Positions 28,089-36,870 of a DNA stretch of 64,000 nucleotides are shown here, piece by piece. The stretch is from an uncultured Rubripirellula sp. (lineage in GTDB: Bacteria; Planctomycetota; Planctomycetia; Pirellulales; Pirellulaceae). A program made the translations under genes and the position numbers. Position 1 is the stretch's first letter, and each line of letters starts with the position of its first letter. The DNA lies in the NCBI GenBank assembly GCA_938045805.1, contig CALIBL010000036.1:49985-113984 (forward strand), given 5' to 3'. The notes under the pieces are model-generated. The model searched no databases. It worked only from the letters and a program-made list of their open reading frames with translations, and had not been told where the DNA came from.

Positions 28089-29888
28089 ATGACCATCAGC
28101 ACACTGCCATCTCGAAACGAAGTCGATGTGAACGATACCTGGGACCTCTCAAGTCTCTACCCGAGTCACGAAGCGTGGGAAACCGACTTCAAACAACTTG
28201 AAACGTGGATACCTAAATTTGAGACTTTTCGTGGCAAACTGTGTGAATCCGCTGAAAGCTTGGCAGCCGCCCTCACTTTCGACAGTGAGTTCGATCGTGT
28301 AGCTGAAAGATTGGGAACCTTTGCCTTCCTGAAAACGACTGAGGATCAGGGGAACAGCGACTACCAGGCAATGAAAGCGAGGTTTCAAAATCTCGCCGTG
28401 CGTGCCGGGCAAGCGTCCAGCTTCATGCGTCCCGAAATCATGTCGATCCCCGAAAGCACAATCGAACAGTGGCTAGAAGGCGATCAACTGGAATTATATA
28501 GATTACAGCTGCAGCGTTTACTTCGATATCGCAAGCACACCCTAAGTGATCAAGAGGAGCGACTGCTTGCGATGCAAGGGGAAATGGCCTCCGCAGCGGG
28601 TAACGCGTTTCGCCAGCTCAATGATGCCGATTTGAGATTCGGTGAAATCGAAGACCAAGAGGGGAATAAGACGGAGCTATCACACGCAACCTTTGGTCAG
28701 TTCCTGATCAATCCCCACCAGGAGACTCGCAAAAAGGCATTCGACCAGTACTACGACCAATTCTCGGCTCATGAAAACACCCTCGCCGCAACTTTGGCGG
28801 GCAGCATCCACCGAGATGTTTACTACGCTCGGGCGAAAAACTACAGCAGTAGTCTAGAAGCGTCTCTATTTCCCGATAACGTGCCTGTGGAGGTTTACGA
28901 CAACCTGATTAAGGCTGTTCGTGATTCGCTGCCATCGGTGCATCACTACCTCGATGTGCGCCGAAGGAAGATGGGTCTTGAGAAGCTCCATCATTATGAC
29001 ACCTATGTTCCGATCCTGAGCAATCTGGACAAGACGCACCAATGGGACGAGGCTGTCGATGTGGTGATCAGATCACTACAGCCGCTCGGTTCGGAATACA
29101 CCGAGACACTCGAGGCAGGTCTACGCGGCCGATGGTCGGATCGGTATCCCAATCGTGGAAAACAAAGCGGAGCGTTCAGCTGTGGGTCATTCGATGGCGA
29201 TCCCTACATCCTGATGAACTTCAAACCCGAAGTGCTGAATGATGTCTTCACGCTCACTCATGAAGCTGGCCACTCCATGCACAGCTGGTATTCGGCGAAA
29301 CATCAGCCATTCGAATACTACAACTACACCATCTTTGTTGCTGAAGTTGCCAGTACGTTTAATGAACAATTGCTCACAGAGTACTTGCTTAATCACGCGG
29401 CGAGTGATGCTGAACGCGCCTACTTGATCAACAACGAACTAGACAGCATTCGCGCGACAGTCATTCGTCAAACCATGTTTGCTGAATTTGAGAAACAAAC
29501 TCACGAGATGGCCGAAGCAGGAGAGCCCCTCACAGTTGAATCGTTCAAAAAGGTTTACCGCGAGTTACTCGAAGCGTACTTCGGTCCCGACTTTGCCATC
29601 GACGAATGTCTCTCTCTGGAATGTTTCCGCATTCCGCACTTTTATCGAGCGTTTTACGTGTACAAGTACGCCACGGGCCTGAGCGCCGCGATCGCCCTTT
29701 CACGACGTGTTCTCAATGGCGGGGAACAAGAACTTCAGGATTACCTGAGTTTCCTCAAAGGTGGATGCAGTCAAGATCCGTTGGACCTGCTGCGTGATGC
29801 AGGCGTCGACATGTCGACACCCGAACCGGTAGAGACCACACTCAAACGCTTCCAATCGCTAACCGATGAGCTGGATGCGTTGATCTAA
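28089..29888 (+). CDS. pepF: Oligoendopeptidase F
   Basis: 599 residues, the normal length of M3B peptidases. It cleaves peptides of about 7-17 residues in the cytoplasm. The zinc motif HEAGH at residues 391-395 (His391, Glu392, His395), the downstream VAEVASTFNE third-ligand Glu, and the family's opening ...NDTWDLSSLYPS near residue 15 are all present. YKYATGLSAAIALS near the C-terminus is the conserved substrate-binding Tyr region. ATG at 28089 places the family N-terminus correctly. It follows the DJ-1 gene and is convergent with a cyclophilin gene, with 89 bp between the stops. Confidence 0.96.
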   Translation: MTISTLPSRNEVDVNDTWDLSSLYPSHEAWETDFKQLETWIPKFETFRGKLCESAESLAAALTFDSEFDRVAERLGTFAFLKTTEDQGNSDYQAMKARFQNLAVRAGQASSFMRPEIMSIPESTIEQWLEGDQLELYRLQLQRLLRYRKHTLSDQEERLLAMQGEMASAAGNAFRQLNDADLRFGEIEDQEGNKTELSHATFGQFLINPHQETRKKAFDQYYDQFSAHENTLAATLAGSIHRDVYYARAKNYSSSLEASLFPDNVPVEVYDNLIKAVRDSLPSVHHYLDVRRRKMGLEKLHHYDTYVPILSNLDKTHQWDEAVDVVIRSLQPLGSEYTETLEAGLRGRWSDRYPNRGKQSGAFSCGSFDGDPYILMNFKPEVLNDVFTLTHEAGHSMHSWYSAKHQPFEYYNYTIFVAEVASTFNEQLLTEYLLNHAASDAERAYLINNELDSIRATVIRQTMFAEFEKQTHEMAEAGEPLTVESFKKVYRELLEAYFGPDFAIDECLSLECFRIPHFYRAFYVYKYATGLSAAIALSRRVLNGGEQELQDYLSFLKGGCSQDPLDLLRDAGVDMSTPEPVETTLKRFQSLTDELDALI

Positions 29889-29977
29889 TCACCAGCAGAT
29901 AAGGTTGCCTCCGGACCGATTCTGGACAGCGATGAGGCGCAAAGTGGTTCGGAGTGCTCTACTCTCAAATCATTTGA

Positions 29978-31369
29978 TCACTGATAGAACTCTGGCTCTG
30001 GCAAGGTATCGGGGCGTCGCAAAACCGTGGCTTCAATGATGCTGTCCGGCGGGACCTCTTGTTCGCCCTTTTTCTTTTTCTCGTGTGGATCAACGCGATT
30101 CAGTCGACACACGACCTCCATCCCTTCAATCACCGACCCAAAAATGGTTTGATCTTGTTGCGCGTCGACGAGCGGCGTGAGCAGGATTGCGAATTGGTTA
30201 CTTGCTGAATTGGGATAAAAACGTTCTCCCGAGTCATCATCTCGCGGAACTTTCGCCATCACCAATGCACCACGCATCCCCGAGCGTGCATCCGGTCGTG
30301 TGTGTTCATCAACAAGAAACTTCACGCTCGGATCACCGGGTATAAGATCAGGATCCCCTGCAAGTGCTAACAGGTGCTCAATGACCTGAAAGAAATCTTT
30401 GCCGTCGTAAAACCCTTCTTCAACCAGCTGAATAAATCGTGAGACGGCCGTTGGAGCTTGATCGATGAATAGCTCAGCAACAAAATCCCCTTGAGTGGTC
30501 TTGAATTTCACACGAGGAAGATGATCAGACTCGAATTCAGCGGTGCGAATTTTCTCTTCGAATTCGTACTCTTTACGCAAGTCCTCGAGCGAGTATTCCA
30601 AACGCAAATCAATTTCTTTTTGATCTTCATCCGGCAATGCTTCATAGAGCTGCTTAGCCATATCGAACTGCCCGCAGACTACCGCGGAGCGAGCAGCCAC
30701 TTCGAACATGTACTGCAGATTTGAGCCACCATCAATCAGCCTCGCTGCACCCTCGAGTGTTTGGCGATCGTAAAAGCCCATCGTATGACGATGCTGCAAC
30801 ATCGTCACCATGTACGTAATGGCATCTTTATCAAAACCAATTCGAAGGATGTCCAAAGCTGCATCATAAACTTTACTCATCATGATTCGCGTTCGGGTAC
30901 GCTCAGCTGCGTAGGCTCGCCGATACTTTGGACCATATTGTTCGCGGTTCGCATAGCGAATATAGATCTCGCGTTGCTTCGTGATCGCATCTTCTAGCTC
31001 AAGACGTAATTCACGGAAAAGCTTAATCCGACGATCAAGCTCTTCTTGGTATCCTTCAGGGACTTCTTGTGGATCCCCATTGGGTTCAACCTGAATTTTG
31101 CTATCACCTGCATCGGCGGACGCTGCTTCCGATGGTGGAACATTAGATGGTGGAAGACTGATTGACTCGTCCTGCCCACCGGCAACCGCGGAGGTGGACT
31201 CTTGCGAGCTACCCTCGTCCTGCTGGTTAGCCACCGGGGTGCTCGCCTCTGGAGTCACCTGAGCGGTGAGGTCACGTTGCACTAGTAAGCATGCGGCGAG
31301 GCAGAAAACGCAGCATCCAATCTTGAGCGAAACACTAACCGATGAGCGAACGACGAGTCCGTTTGACAT
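29978..31369 (-). CDS. Exported cyclophilin-type peptidyl-prolyl isomerase with helical N-domain
   Basis: 463 residues from the ATG at 31369; the frame's start at 31396 is a GTG. MSNGLVVRSSVSVSLKIGCC then FCLAACLLVQRDLTAQ is a signal peptide. A Ser/Glu/Pro-rich linker leads to a helical domain (about residues 110-270) with ELDRRIKLFRELRLELE, then a cyclophilin domain from about residue 285: FKTTQGDFVAELFIDQAPTA, VEEGFYDGKDFFQVIEHL, SNQFAILLTPLVDAQQDQTI and FGSVIEGMEVV. The catalytic Arg position (DFFQVIE where active members have F.R.I) carries Gln, so activity may be weak. It probably folds exported proteins. Convergent with pepF. Confidence 0.85.
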   Translation of the reverse strand: MSNGLVVRSSVSVSLKIGCCVFCLAACLLVQRDLTAQVTPEASTPVANQQDEGSSQESTSAVAGGQDESISLPPSNVPPSEAASADAGDSKIQVEPNGDPQEVPEGYQEELDRRIKLFRELRLELEDAITKQREIYIRYANREQYGPKYRRAYAAERTRTRIMMSKVYDAALDILRIGFDKDAITYMVTMLQHRHTMGFYDRQTLEGAARLIDGGSNLQYMFEVAARSAVVCGQFDMAKQLYEALPDEDQKEIDLRLEYSLEDLRKEYEFEEKIRTAEFESDHLPRVKFKTTQGDFVAELFIDQAPTAVSRFIQLVEEGFYDGKDFFQVIEHLLALAGDPDLIPGDPSVKFLVDEHTRPDARSGMRGALVMAKVPRDDDSGERFYPNSASNQFAILLTPLVDAQQDQTIFGSVIEGMEVVCRLNRVDPHEKKKKGEQEVPPDSIIEATVLRRPDTLPEPEFYQ

Positions 31370-31674
31370 ATTAAATCCGAGTGTAAAGACAATCACGCGA
31401 TACTTTGGGGTAGTACGAACCGAACCTCAAGACGGTTCCGATCGCCGCTTCTGATCGGGGGTTCGACAGGCTAAATTAATCCTCCGAGTGCCCCATTGTG
31501 TCATCCGAAGGCCATGAATGCACCTGTTTTGCAGATTGAACCGAGTCATTTATCGGCTGAAAGCTGAATCATCTCCTCCGAGTTTCACTCATCCCCACAA
31601 AGCGGCTTTACCCCACTTATACGAACAAACGATTCACTCACAAATGTTCAAAACGACTCTGACTACGAGATCAT
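31370..31674. other. Spacer between rsmD and the cyclophilin gene
   Basis: 305 bp between two minus-strand genes. No supported gene, tRNA or hairpin with T run was seen. It presumably contains the cyclophilin gene's promoter. Confidence 0.4.
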
Positions 31675-32382
31675 TTACATCCTGAGTCCACAAACAGGCT
31701 CGCTCTCAATGAAGCCGAGACGAGTATTCCCATAGACGCGAAAATCCCAATTCGCCTTGGGAAGAAGGTCTGCATCAAAACTCTTCTCTGTTTCGGCAAC
31801 CAAGACGCTGCCAATCGGAGCGTGCTCCCAAAACCTCGCCATGAGCCCTTTCAGCTCAGATAACATCGAGTCCCACAGTGCATACGGCGGGCAGAGAAAC
31901 ACCACCCAGGGAGTGTCATCATCTGGGGCCGAAAGCTGTGCGGCACCTGCCAAAAATGCGTCTCCGTGGATGACCGTCGAGCGATCCACTAGATCGAGCG
32001 TCTCGCTGGTTCGTTTAAGAAATTGCACCGCCTGAATATTCTGCTCAACCATCACAGCTGACTGTGCCCCACGACTCAAAGCTTCGAACGCTAAAGCGCC
32101 TGTCCCCGAAAATAAGTCGAATGCAAGCCGCCCACGAATTGAAGGTCCGAGAATGTTGAATAGATTCTCTCGGATGTTGTCCTTCATTGGACGCGTGAAG
32201 TCCGCCCCGTGATAGTCAATGAGTCGCCCGCGATGGTGTCCGCCAATGATTCGCAGCTTGGTGGGTGTCGCCTGATTCTGCTGATCTCGAGATTTCTTGA
32301 GAGACTTCGCCCCCCCTGATGTGGTTGGACGATTTTTTCTCGGTCGACCACTCGCTTTCGTATTCTTTCGGTTTGATTTCAT
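31675..32382 (-). CDS. rsmD: 16S rRNA (guanine(966)-N2)-methyltransferase, RsmD-like
   Basis: 235 residues from the ATG at 32382; the longer frame begins at a TTG and runs into the neighbour. A basic tail of about 40 residues precedes KLRIIGGHHRGRLIDY, the RsmD N-terminus, then FTRPMKDNIRENLFNILG, LAFDLFSGTGALAFEALSRG (SAM motif I) and AVMVEQNIQAVQFL. The catalytic motif IV, normally DPPY or DPPF, reads CPPY (LCPPYALW, near residue 165). It methylates G966 in 30S assembly intermediates. A divergent gene starts 65 bp away, with overlapping promoter regions. The family is firm; the Cys in motif IV is an oddity. Confidence 0.88.
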   Translation of the reverse strand: MKSNRKNTKASGRPRKNRPTTSGGAKSLKKSRDQQNQATPTKLRIIGGHHRGRLIDYHGADFTRPMKDNIRENLFNILGPSIRGRLAFDLFSGTGALAFEALSRGAQSAVMVEQNIQAVQFLKRTSETLDLVDRSTVIHGDAFLAGAAQLSAPDDDTPWVVFLCPPYALWDSMLSELKGLMARFWEHAPIGSVLVAETEKSFDADLLPKANWDFRVYGNTRLGFIESEPVCGLRM

Positions 32383-32447
32383 CTCCGGAGTATAGCTTTG
32401 AATCAGCGGGACTGTCTGCAACCGAAACCCCAAGAAAAACGGCAAAA

Positions 32448-32828
32448 ATGGGTTTCTATTGCCCGCAAAGCGACTTAGGTCGTATAGTTGAGGAGATCAA
32501 GTTCTCTTGGATTTCGACTGAATCGGGGATTGTTGTGTCTCGCTTTCTGTTTGGTGTCATCACCGGCGTCATCATGATGTACGTTGCCTCTCACTACCAT
32601 GTCGTGAGGGGAAAGGATGGCTTCTACCTTGTTCCTAAGCTGACGTACAACCTCCAAGAAGTCTACGTCGATACACGGGAGTTCGATCCCGATGATTGGC
32701 TCGATCATCAAAATGTTGCTGCTGCAATCCTGCAGAGTAATCAGACCCACTTGCTCGGTGAATCCACTCTGAACCCGCTTCAGGAATCGGTCCAGAGTAT
32801 CTTTAGCAATCTTGTACCACGCCGCTAA
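32448..32828 (+). CDS. Small single-pass membrane protein conserved in planctomycetes
   Basis: 126 residues from the ATG at 32448. The frame is open from 32319, but that part is antisense to rsmD and not protein-like. A GTG at 32535 would give a tighter 97-residue form starting VSRFLFGVITG. One hydrophobic helix (FLFGVITGVIMMYVAS) is followed by YHVVRGKDGFYLVPKLT and then VYVDTREFDPDDWLDHQNVA, a pattern I associate with a short family of planctomycete membrane proteins. An N-in, C-out anchor with a helical tail is likely. No function is known. Confidence 0.7.
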   Translation: MGFYCPQSDLGRIVEEIKFSWISTESGIVVSRFLFGVITGVIMMYVASHYHVVRGKDGFYLVPKLTYNLQEVYVDTREFDPDDWLDHQNVAAAILQSNQTHLLGESTLNPLQESVQSIFSNLVPRR

Positions 32829-33136
32829 GAAACAATTGCTGCGTCACGAAGTCGGGCTGTTTTTTAATTCCGAGCTTTAATCAAAGCGCACAAATATTGC
32901 CGTTCGAGTCAATCGATTTGATGGCTCGAGTGCATTGCAAAACCAGATGACACGACCGGTTCGGCTGTCATCACCGGTACATCAAGCGTGATACGCTTCT
33001 TTTTAGAACCTGTAAAAATTTGCATTACGGTGGGTCGATGCACTTCCCTGACGAGGAATAGTATGAATCGCTCGAACGCATTTTTACTGCTTCAATCAAT
33101 CATCCTCGTCAGAGATCTGTGTCGTCTTAGAACCGG
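32829..33136. other. Spacer without supported gene
   Basis: 308 bp, AT-richer than its surroundings. No gene, hairpin terminator or repeat was recognised. A short frame at 32988-33179 lacks any protein-like character. Confidence 0.35.
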
Positions 33137-33436
33137 ATGGAAACGAGAATGTTCTTCAACGCGAAAAACTACTTCCTAGCTGGACTGTTGATTCTATTGG
33201 TTGGTATCCAACTCCAATTGATCGACTCATTTGTACTCAGCGAAGGAACCACACGAGCTTTGGCGAGATTCTCGAAGTCAGATCAAGTCGCCTCCCGAGC
33301 CAGCGTTACCTCTCTCTTGATGACGGTGCACCCAGAGCCGAAGAAAAAAGTGGATCCACCCGACTGGCTCGGTTTCGCTTTGATGACTTCGGGAGTCGTG
33401 ATGTGCGGACATTCCATTAGAATCCGTCGTCGCTAG
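33137..33436 (+). CDS. Small two-helix membrane protein, hypothetical
   Basis: 99 residues (95 if the ATG at 33149 is used). Two hydrophobic stretches: FLAGLLILLVGIQLQLIDSF at about residues 13-32 and WLGFALMTSGVVMCGHSI near 77-94, separated by a charged loop and closed by a basic RIRRR end, which suits the inner membrane with both ends inside. No family recognised. It stands alone between two spacers; the predicted topology is the main reason to accept it. Confidence 0.5.
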   Translation: METRMFFNAKNYFLAGLLILLVGIQLQLIDSFVLSEGTTRALARFSKSDQVASRASVTSLLMTVHPEPKKKVDPPDWLGFALMTSGVVMCGHSIRIRRR

Positions 33437-34334
33437 GCAGTAATCTTTCAACAACTTCCCACAGCCTACTTACAACCGTCAGGCCCATTGAACCGAAGTC
33501 TTATTTATCTTCCCAACTGATCGCCCCTCCAATTCCCTCGGGTCGACCGGCGTTGATCTGCATCCGCAGTGAACAAGACGGTAAGAGTCCTGAAAGTTTG
33601 ACTTCAGCGGATGCCTGACACATTTTGACGAAACGGTCACTCGCAACCTTCCCCTCCCAAACGCGAGTGGCCGTTCCGTCAGACGACCTCTCTTGCCACG
33701 AATTCCGTCCGGTTATGCAAGTTGGTGCAACGATGCGTCCCACAGAACAGACACCTCGGTCGAGATTTTGACTTTGGTGAATCCTCCTGAATCAGTGAGC
33801 CGATGCTGTCCAAATGGAGGGATTTGCCACCTCGTTTCCTCTCGCACTGATGTCCAACCGATCACTCAAGTTCGTCTCTGCTGATCATGCTGATTTCATT
33901 CGTCATCGCAAATGTTGTCTATCTGGTTTGCCGGAACAAAAAGGCAAACCACTAGAAAACTTCTACTACATAGCGCCGCGGACCATGCTCAACCTCCAAA
34001 GGTAACCAGCGAATCGAGGGCAAACCTGTCCGCTACAACGAGTCTCAAAAATTAGCTGCTGCTTCTTTCGCTTTCCCGCTTGCAGCGACCGTTCTTTTGG
34101 CACACTTTTCCCATGTGTTATTGGGTAATCAACTGGTTTTTGCCTCAAAGCTTCCCTTACTCGCCCACAAGGGCGTGGATTCCAGCAAAGAGCAGCGCAA
34201 TCATTGAATCCCGTCCAATCTCGTTGCAGCGGACGCGTCGGAGCGATAGGCTTTGACACGTTCGGGGATCTCGACAAGAAGGAAATGAGAGCCCCATCCA
34301 CCGTGACTCAACTGACGAGCAATTTTTCGCTGTG
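33437..34334. other. 898 bp gene-poor region
   Basis: No convincing gene. Several short frames occur on both strands (longest 111 codons) without signal peptides, family motifs or sensible starts. A minus-strand frame at 33501-33743 has some protein-like character but no recognisable family. A CGCCC/GGGCG hairpin with a four-base loop is near 34163-34176, without a T run. This may be decayed coding sequence. Confidence 0.45.
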
Positions 34335-34673
34335 ATGGCTCACCACGCTTCCGATCCGTCAGATCACATCATCACCTTGGAACAGGATCACCTTAATCAG
34401 GTAGGCTCCTTCGTTGACGTGACGGGGCGATTGGATGACCTGCTCTCGGACCACCAGGGCAAACCTTGCACTCTCCAAGTCTATCTAGACTTTCAGTGGA
34501 TTGAGAAAATCACCAGTATTGGGCTAAATGAGCTGATTCGAATCAACTCGGAAGCCAAACGTCGGGATATTCAAATCGTACTCGGTAATGTGACCAAGGC
34601 CGTGCGAGACATTCTCGCTTTGACGCGTCTAGAACGCCTCTTTGAATTTGAATCGGCCCGAGCATCAGCTTGA
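34335..34673 (+). CDS. STAS-domain protein (anti-sigma factor antagonist-like)
   Basis: 112 residues. A single STAS domain: VGSFVDVTGRLDDLLSDHQG near residue 22, then VYLDFQWIEKITSIGLNELI and the C-terminal helix VRDILALTRLERLFEFE. In SpoIIAA-type antagonists the phosphorylated Ser follows an Asp-Ser pair (DSSG); here the stretch reads ITSIGL with Ile at the acceptor position, so phosphorylation control is unlikely. It probably takes part in a partner-switching complex. ATG at 34335, preceded directly by an in-frame GTG at 34332. It converges with pheS, with stops only 9 bp apart. Confidence 0.8.
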   Translation: MAHHASDPSDHIITLEQDHLNQVGSFVDVTGRLDDLLSDHQGKPCTLQVYLDFQWIEKITSIGLNELIRINSEAKRRDIQIVLGNVTKAVRDILALTRLERLFEFESARASA

Positions 34674-34682
34674 AGTTGGCCT

Positions 34683-35711
34683 CTAGAACTGTCTGAGAAA
34701 TCGCAGATCGCCACTGTATAGATCGCGAATGTCGGTAATTCCGTGTCTTCGCATGCACAGACGTTCAACTCCGAGGCCGAAAGCGAAACCACTCACCTCA
34801 TCAGGATCGTAGCCCACCGCCTCGAAAACGTTGGGATCGACCATTCCGGCACCACCAAATTCAACCCAGGTTCCATTCCAGAAGAAGTCGACTTCGACAC
34901 TCGGCTCGGTAAATGGAAAGAACGAAGGTCGGAAGCGGATCTCCACATCCGTTCCCAGATAGTTTTCTGCAAAGACTCGTAAAACCGTTTTCAGATTGGC
35001 CATCGTCACGTTGCGATCCACAAGCAAGCCTTCCATCTGATGAAACATAGGAAAGTGCGTGGCATCAGGGGCATCAGGGCGATAGACGCGTCCCAAAGAA
35101 ATAACGCGAATCGGAGGCTGATTCTCCTCCATCACGCGAATCTGAACGGTGCTGGTCTGGCTTCTAAGCAATTGGGAGCCTTCACCACCAACATCACCAC
35201 CTTTTGCTGCAGTAGCGAGGTAGAAGTTATCCAATGGATCTCTTGCCGGATGATCCTCAGGAATATTCAACGCAACAAAATTGTGCCAAGGGTCCTCAAC
35301 CTCGGGCCCCTCTGCCGCCTCAAATCCCATCCGCCCCATGATCTCCATCAAGTGCTCGATGGTTTGAGTGATCGGATGAACGTGCCCCAACTTGGGACGT
35401 AACCCGGGAAGGCTCGGGTCAAAGGTTGCATCAATGCCACCCTCTTCACCTTGCCCCAACCTCGACTTCGCTTCGTTGAACGCGTCCTGAATGGCATTCT
35501 TCGATTGATTAAGCGACATCCCAGCTGTCTTGCGATCTTCCGGCGCGATGCTCCCCATCTGCTTTTGAATGTCTCGAAGTGCACCACTTTTCTGCCCGAG
35601 GTACTGAACACGTGCCTCCTCAAGAGCCTCGGCGTCTGTAGCAGATTCGAAAGCGCCAGAGGCTTCCGCGACCAATCCATCGAGCGAAGAAAGAAAATCC
35701 TGAAGCGACAT
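34683..35711 (-). CDS. pheS: Phenylalanine-tRNA ligase alpha subunit
   Basis: 342 residues from the ATG at 35711, where [16 protein letters not shown] matches the coiled-coil N-terminus; the frame extends 18 residues upstream into the terminator region. It charges tRNA-Phe with the beta subunit. Motif 2 region is [19 protein letters not shown], with [20 protein letters not shown], the phenylalanine pocket, and motif 3 [14 protein letters not shown] near the C-terminus. The beta-subunit gene pheT is not next to it: the next gene downstream is convergent. Upstream lie rplT and rpmI with a terminator between, so expression may depend on read-through or attenuation. Confidence 0.96.
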   Translation of the reverse strand: MSLQDFLSSLDGLVAEASGAFESATDAEALEEARVQYLGQKSGALRDIQKQMGSIAPEDRKTAGMSLNQSKNAIQDAFNEAKSRLGQGEEGGIDATFDPSLPGLRPKLGHVHPITQTIEHLMEIMGRMGFEAAEGPEVEDPWHNFVALNIPEDHPARDPLDNFYLATAAKGGDVGGEGSQLLRSQTSTVQIRVMEENQPPIRVISLGRVYRPDAPDATHFPMFHQMEGLLVDRNVTMANLKTVLRVFAENYLGTDVEIRFRPSFFPFTEPSVEVDFFWNGTWVEFGGAGMVDPNVFEAVGYDPDEVSGFAFGLGVERLCMRRHGITDIRDLYSGDLRFLRQF

Positions 35712-35751
35712 GGGATGCGTCTTGGGGATGGAAGAAGCGTGTTGACTGCAC

Positions 35752-35775
35752 AAAAAAAGGGCCACGAGGACCCTT
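35752..35775 (-). terminator. Intrinsic terminator between rplT and pheS
   Basis: On the minus strand AAGGG and CCCTT flank a CC/GG pair with one bulged base and a TCGT loop (35757-35775), followed directly by seven T (35752-35758). It ends rplT transcripts or acts as an attenuator ahead of pheS, whose ATG is 41 bp further on. Confidence 0.85.
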
Positions 35776-35838
35776 CTTCCGTTTCATATCATGGAGAATA
35801 GCCCTCACGGAGGCTTATTCTAGCAACTCAAGACAAGC

Positions 35839-36207
35839 CTACGATGCCGCGTTGGCCGCAAGTGCTTGCTTGACCTGATCGCAGACAGCCTTGAACCCAT
35901 CTGCATCGTGGATTGCCATCTCCGATAGAGTCTTTCGGTCCAGTTCCACATTGGCGAGTTTCAAGCCGTGAATGAACTCGCTATACCGCAGATCGTGCAT
36001 CTGAACAGCTGCACTGATACGGATGATCCAAAGACGACGGAATTCACGCTTCTTGCGACGACGGTCACGAAACGCATACGCACCACTTCGGAGCAACGTT
36101 TCCTTTACGGTTCGTGTCAGTTTACCGCGACCGCCACGATAGCCTTTAGCTCGTTTGAATAGGCGATTCTTCGATCGGTTACGAGCCACACCTGTTGTGG
36201 TACGCAT
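35839..36207 (-). CDS. rplT: 50S ribosomal protein L20
   Basis: 122 residues (118 typical). An early rRNA-binding protein of the large subunit. Residues 1-60 are the basic arm (NRLFKRAKGYRGGRGKLTRT and RDRRRKKREFRRLWIIRISA), then the globular domain with LRYSEFIHGLKLANVELDRK. A good AGGAG ribosome site ends 7 bases before the ATG at 36207 (36215-36219). In other bacteria L20 represses its own operon by binding the leader RNA; the 281 bp spacer before this gene is long enough for such a site but none is proven here. Confidence 0.97.
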   Translation of the reverse strand: MRTTTGVARNRSKNRLFKRAKGYRGGRGKLTRTVKETLLRSGAYAFRDRRRKKREFRRLWIIRISAAVQMHDLRYSEFIHGLKLANVELDRKTLSEMAIHDADGFKAVCDQVKQALAANAAS

Positions 36208-36309
36208 GTCAAACTCCTGTCGTATTTTCAGTGGTGTTGAACCAGTCTCAGGTCCCGAGGTATCGAGCCAGATAGCGGCAATCGATCTCGACGTTTAACC
36301 CAGACGGTT

Positions 36310-36323
36310 GGAATTTAAATTCC
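36310..36323. promoter_or_regulatory. 14-base AT-rich palindrome upstream of rplT
   Basis: GGAATTTAAATTCC, perfect inverted repeat in the spacer between rpmI and rplT, about 100 bp before the L20 start. It could belong to an internal promoter or regulatory RNA; the direct repeat CTATCAGT follows nearby. Confidence 0.3.
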
Positions 36324-36488
36324 CTATCAGTTTCTATCAGTACTTAATCGTTGTTACCGAAGCTTGGCTGGAGTTACCTGATTTCCCGCAAGGCTTCGAC
36401 TTTGGCGATCAACAAATTCCTCGGGGTCCTATCCGACTGGCTAAATGACCAATCAGTGGATCTCCTTGCATTAGAACTTATCTTCGGC

Positions 36489-36710
36489 TTAATAGCTGTT
36501 GCCGTTGAGTGCCGCGTGGATCGTCGGCTCCATGCAGGTGTCCACCGAAGTGGTACCGCGAAGGTTTCGACGACGCTTGCTCGAGACAGCCTGTGCCAAG
36601 TGGCTGGTACCACTACTACGGTGCATCGCCTTGCCTTTTGCTGACAAACGGAACCGTTTCTTGGTGCCTTTGTGGGTTTTAATCTTGGTTTTGCCCTTAG
36701 CCTTTGTCAT
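36489..36710 (-). CDS. rpmI: 50S ribosomal protein L35
   Basis: 73 residues (about 65 typical). KTKIKTHKGTKKRFRLSAKG then KAMHRSSGTSHLAQAVSSKR and RRNLRGTTSVD are the family's basic segments; the last residues are an extension. ATG at 36710. infC, usually directly upstream, is not present here: the upstream gene is the Na/Ca exchanger. The 281 bp gap to rplT is much larger than in most bacteria. Confidence 0.93.
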   Translation of the reverse strand: MTKAKGKTKIKTHKGTKKRFRLSAKGKAMHRSSGTSHLAQAVSSKRRRNLRGTTSVDTCMEPTIHAALNGNSY

Positions 36711-36870
36711 CCGTCCAGCCTGACTGTGTCTCGAGAACGATCCGTTGAAGTCTGTAAAGATTGCGAAAGATAGCGTAGAGATGCCCGATTGGAAAGTCCT
36801 AATGGGGGGAATCCCACCGACTTCTTTCCCAAATCCGGGCTAAAACCGCTCGCCTGCGACCGCCCTAGGA

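Noticed and set aside
33501..33743. 80-codon minus-strand frame with some protein character
   Set aside because: No start, ribosome site or known family could be supported; mentioned only as possible remnant.
34163..34176. CGCCC/GGGCG hairpin in the gene-poor region
   Set aside because: Five-pair stem with no T run or flanking gene; likely chance.
35776..35838. Phe-rich leader peptide before pheS
   Set aside because: No short frame rich in Phe codons was seen ahead of the terminator.
36374..36613. 79-codon minus-strand frame overlapping rpmI
   Set aside because: It overlaps the L35 gene in another frame and shows no independent features.
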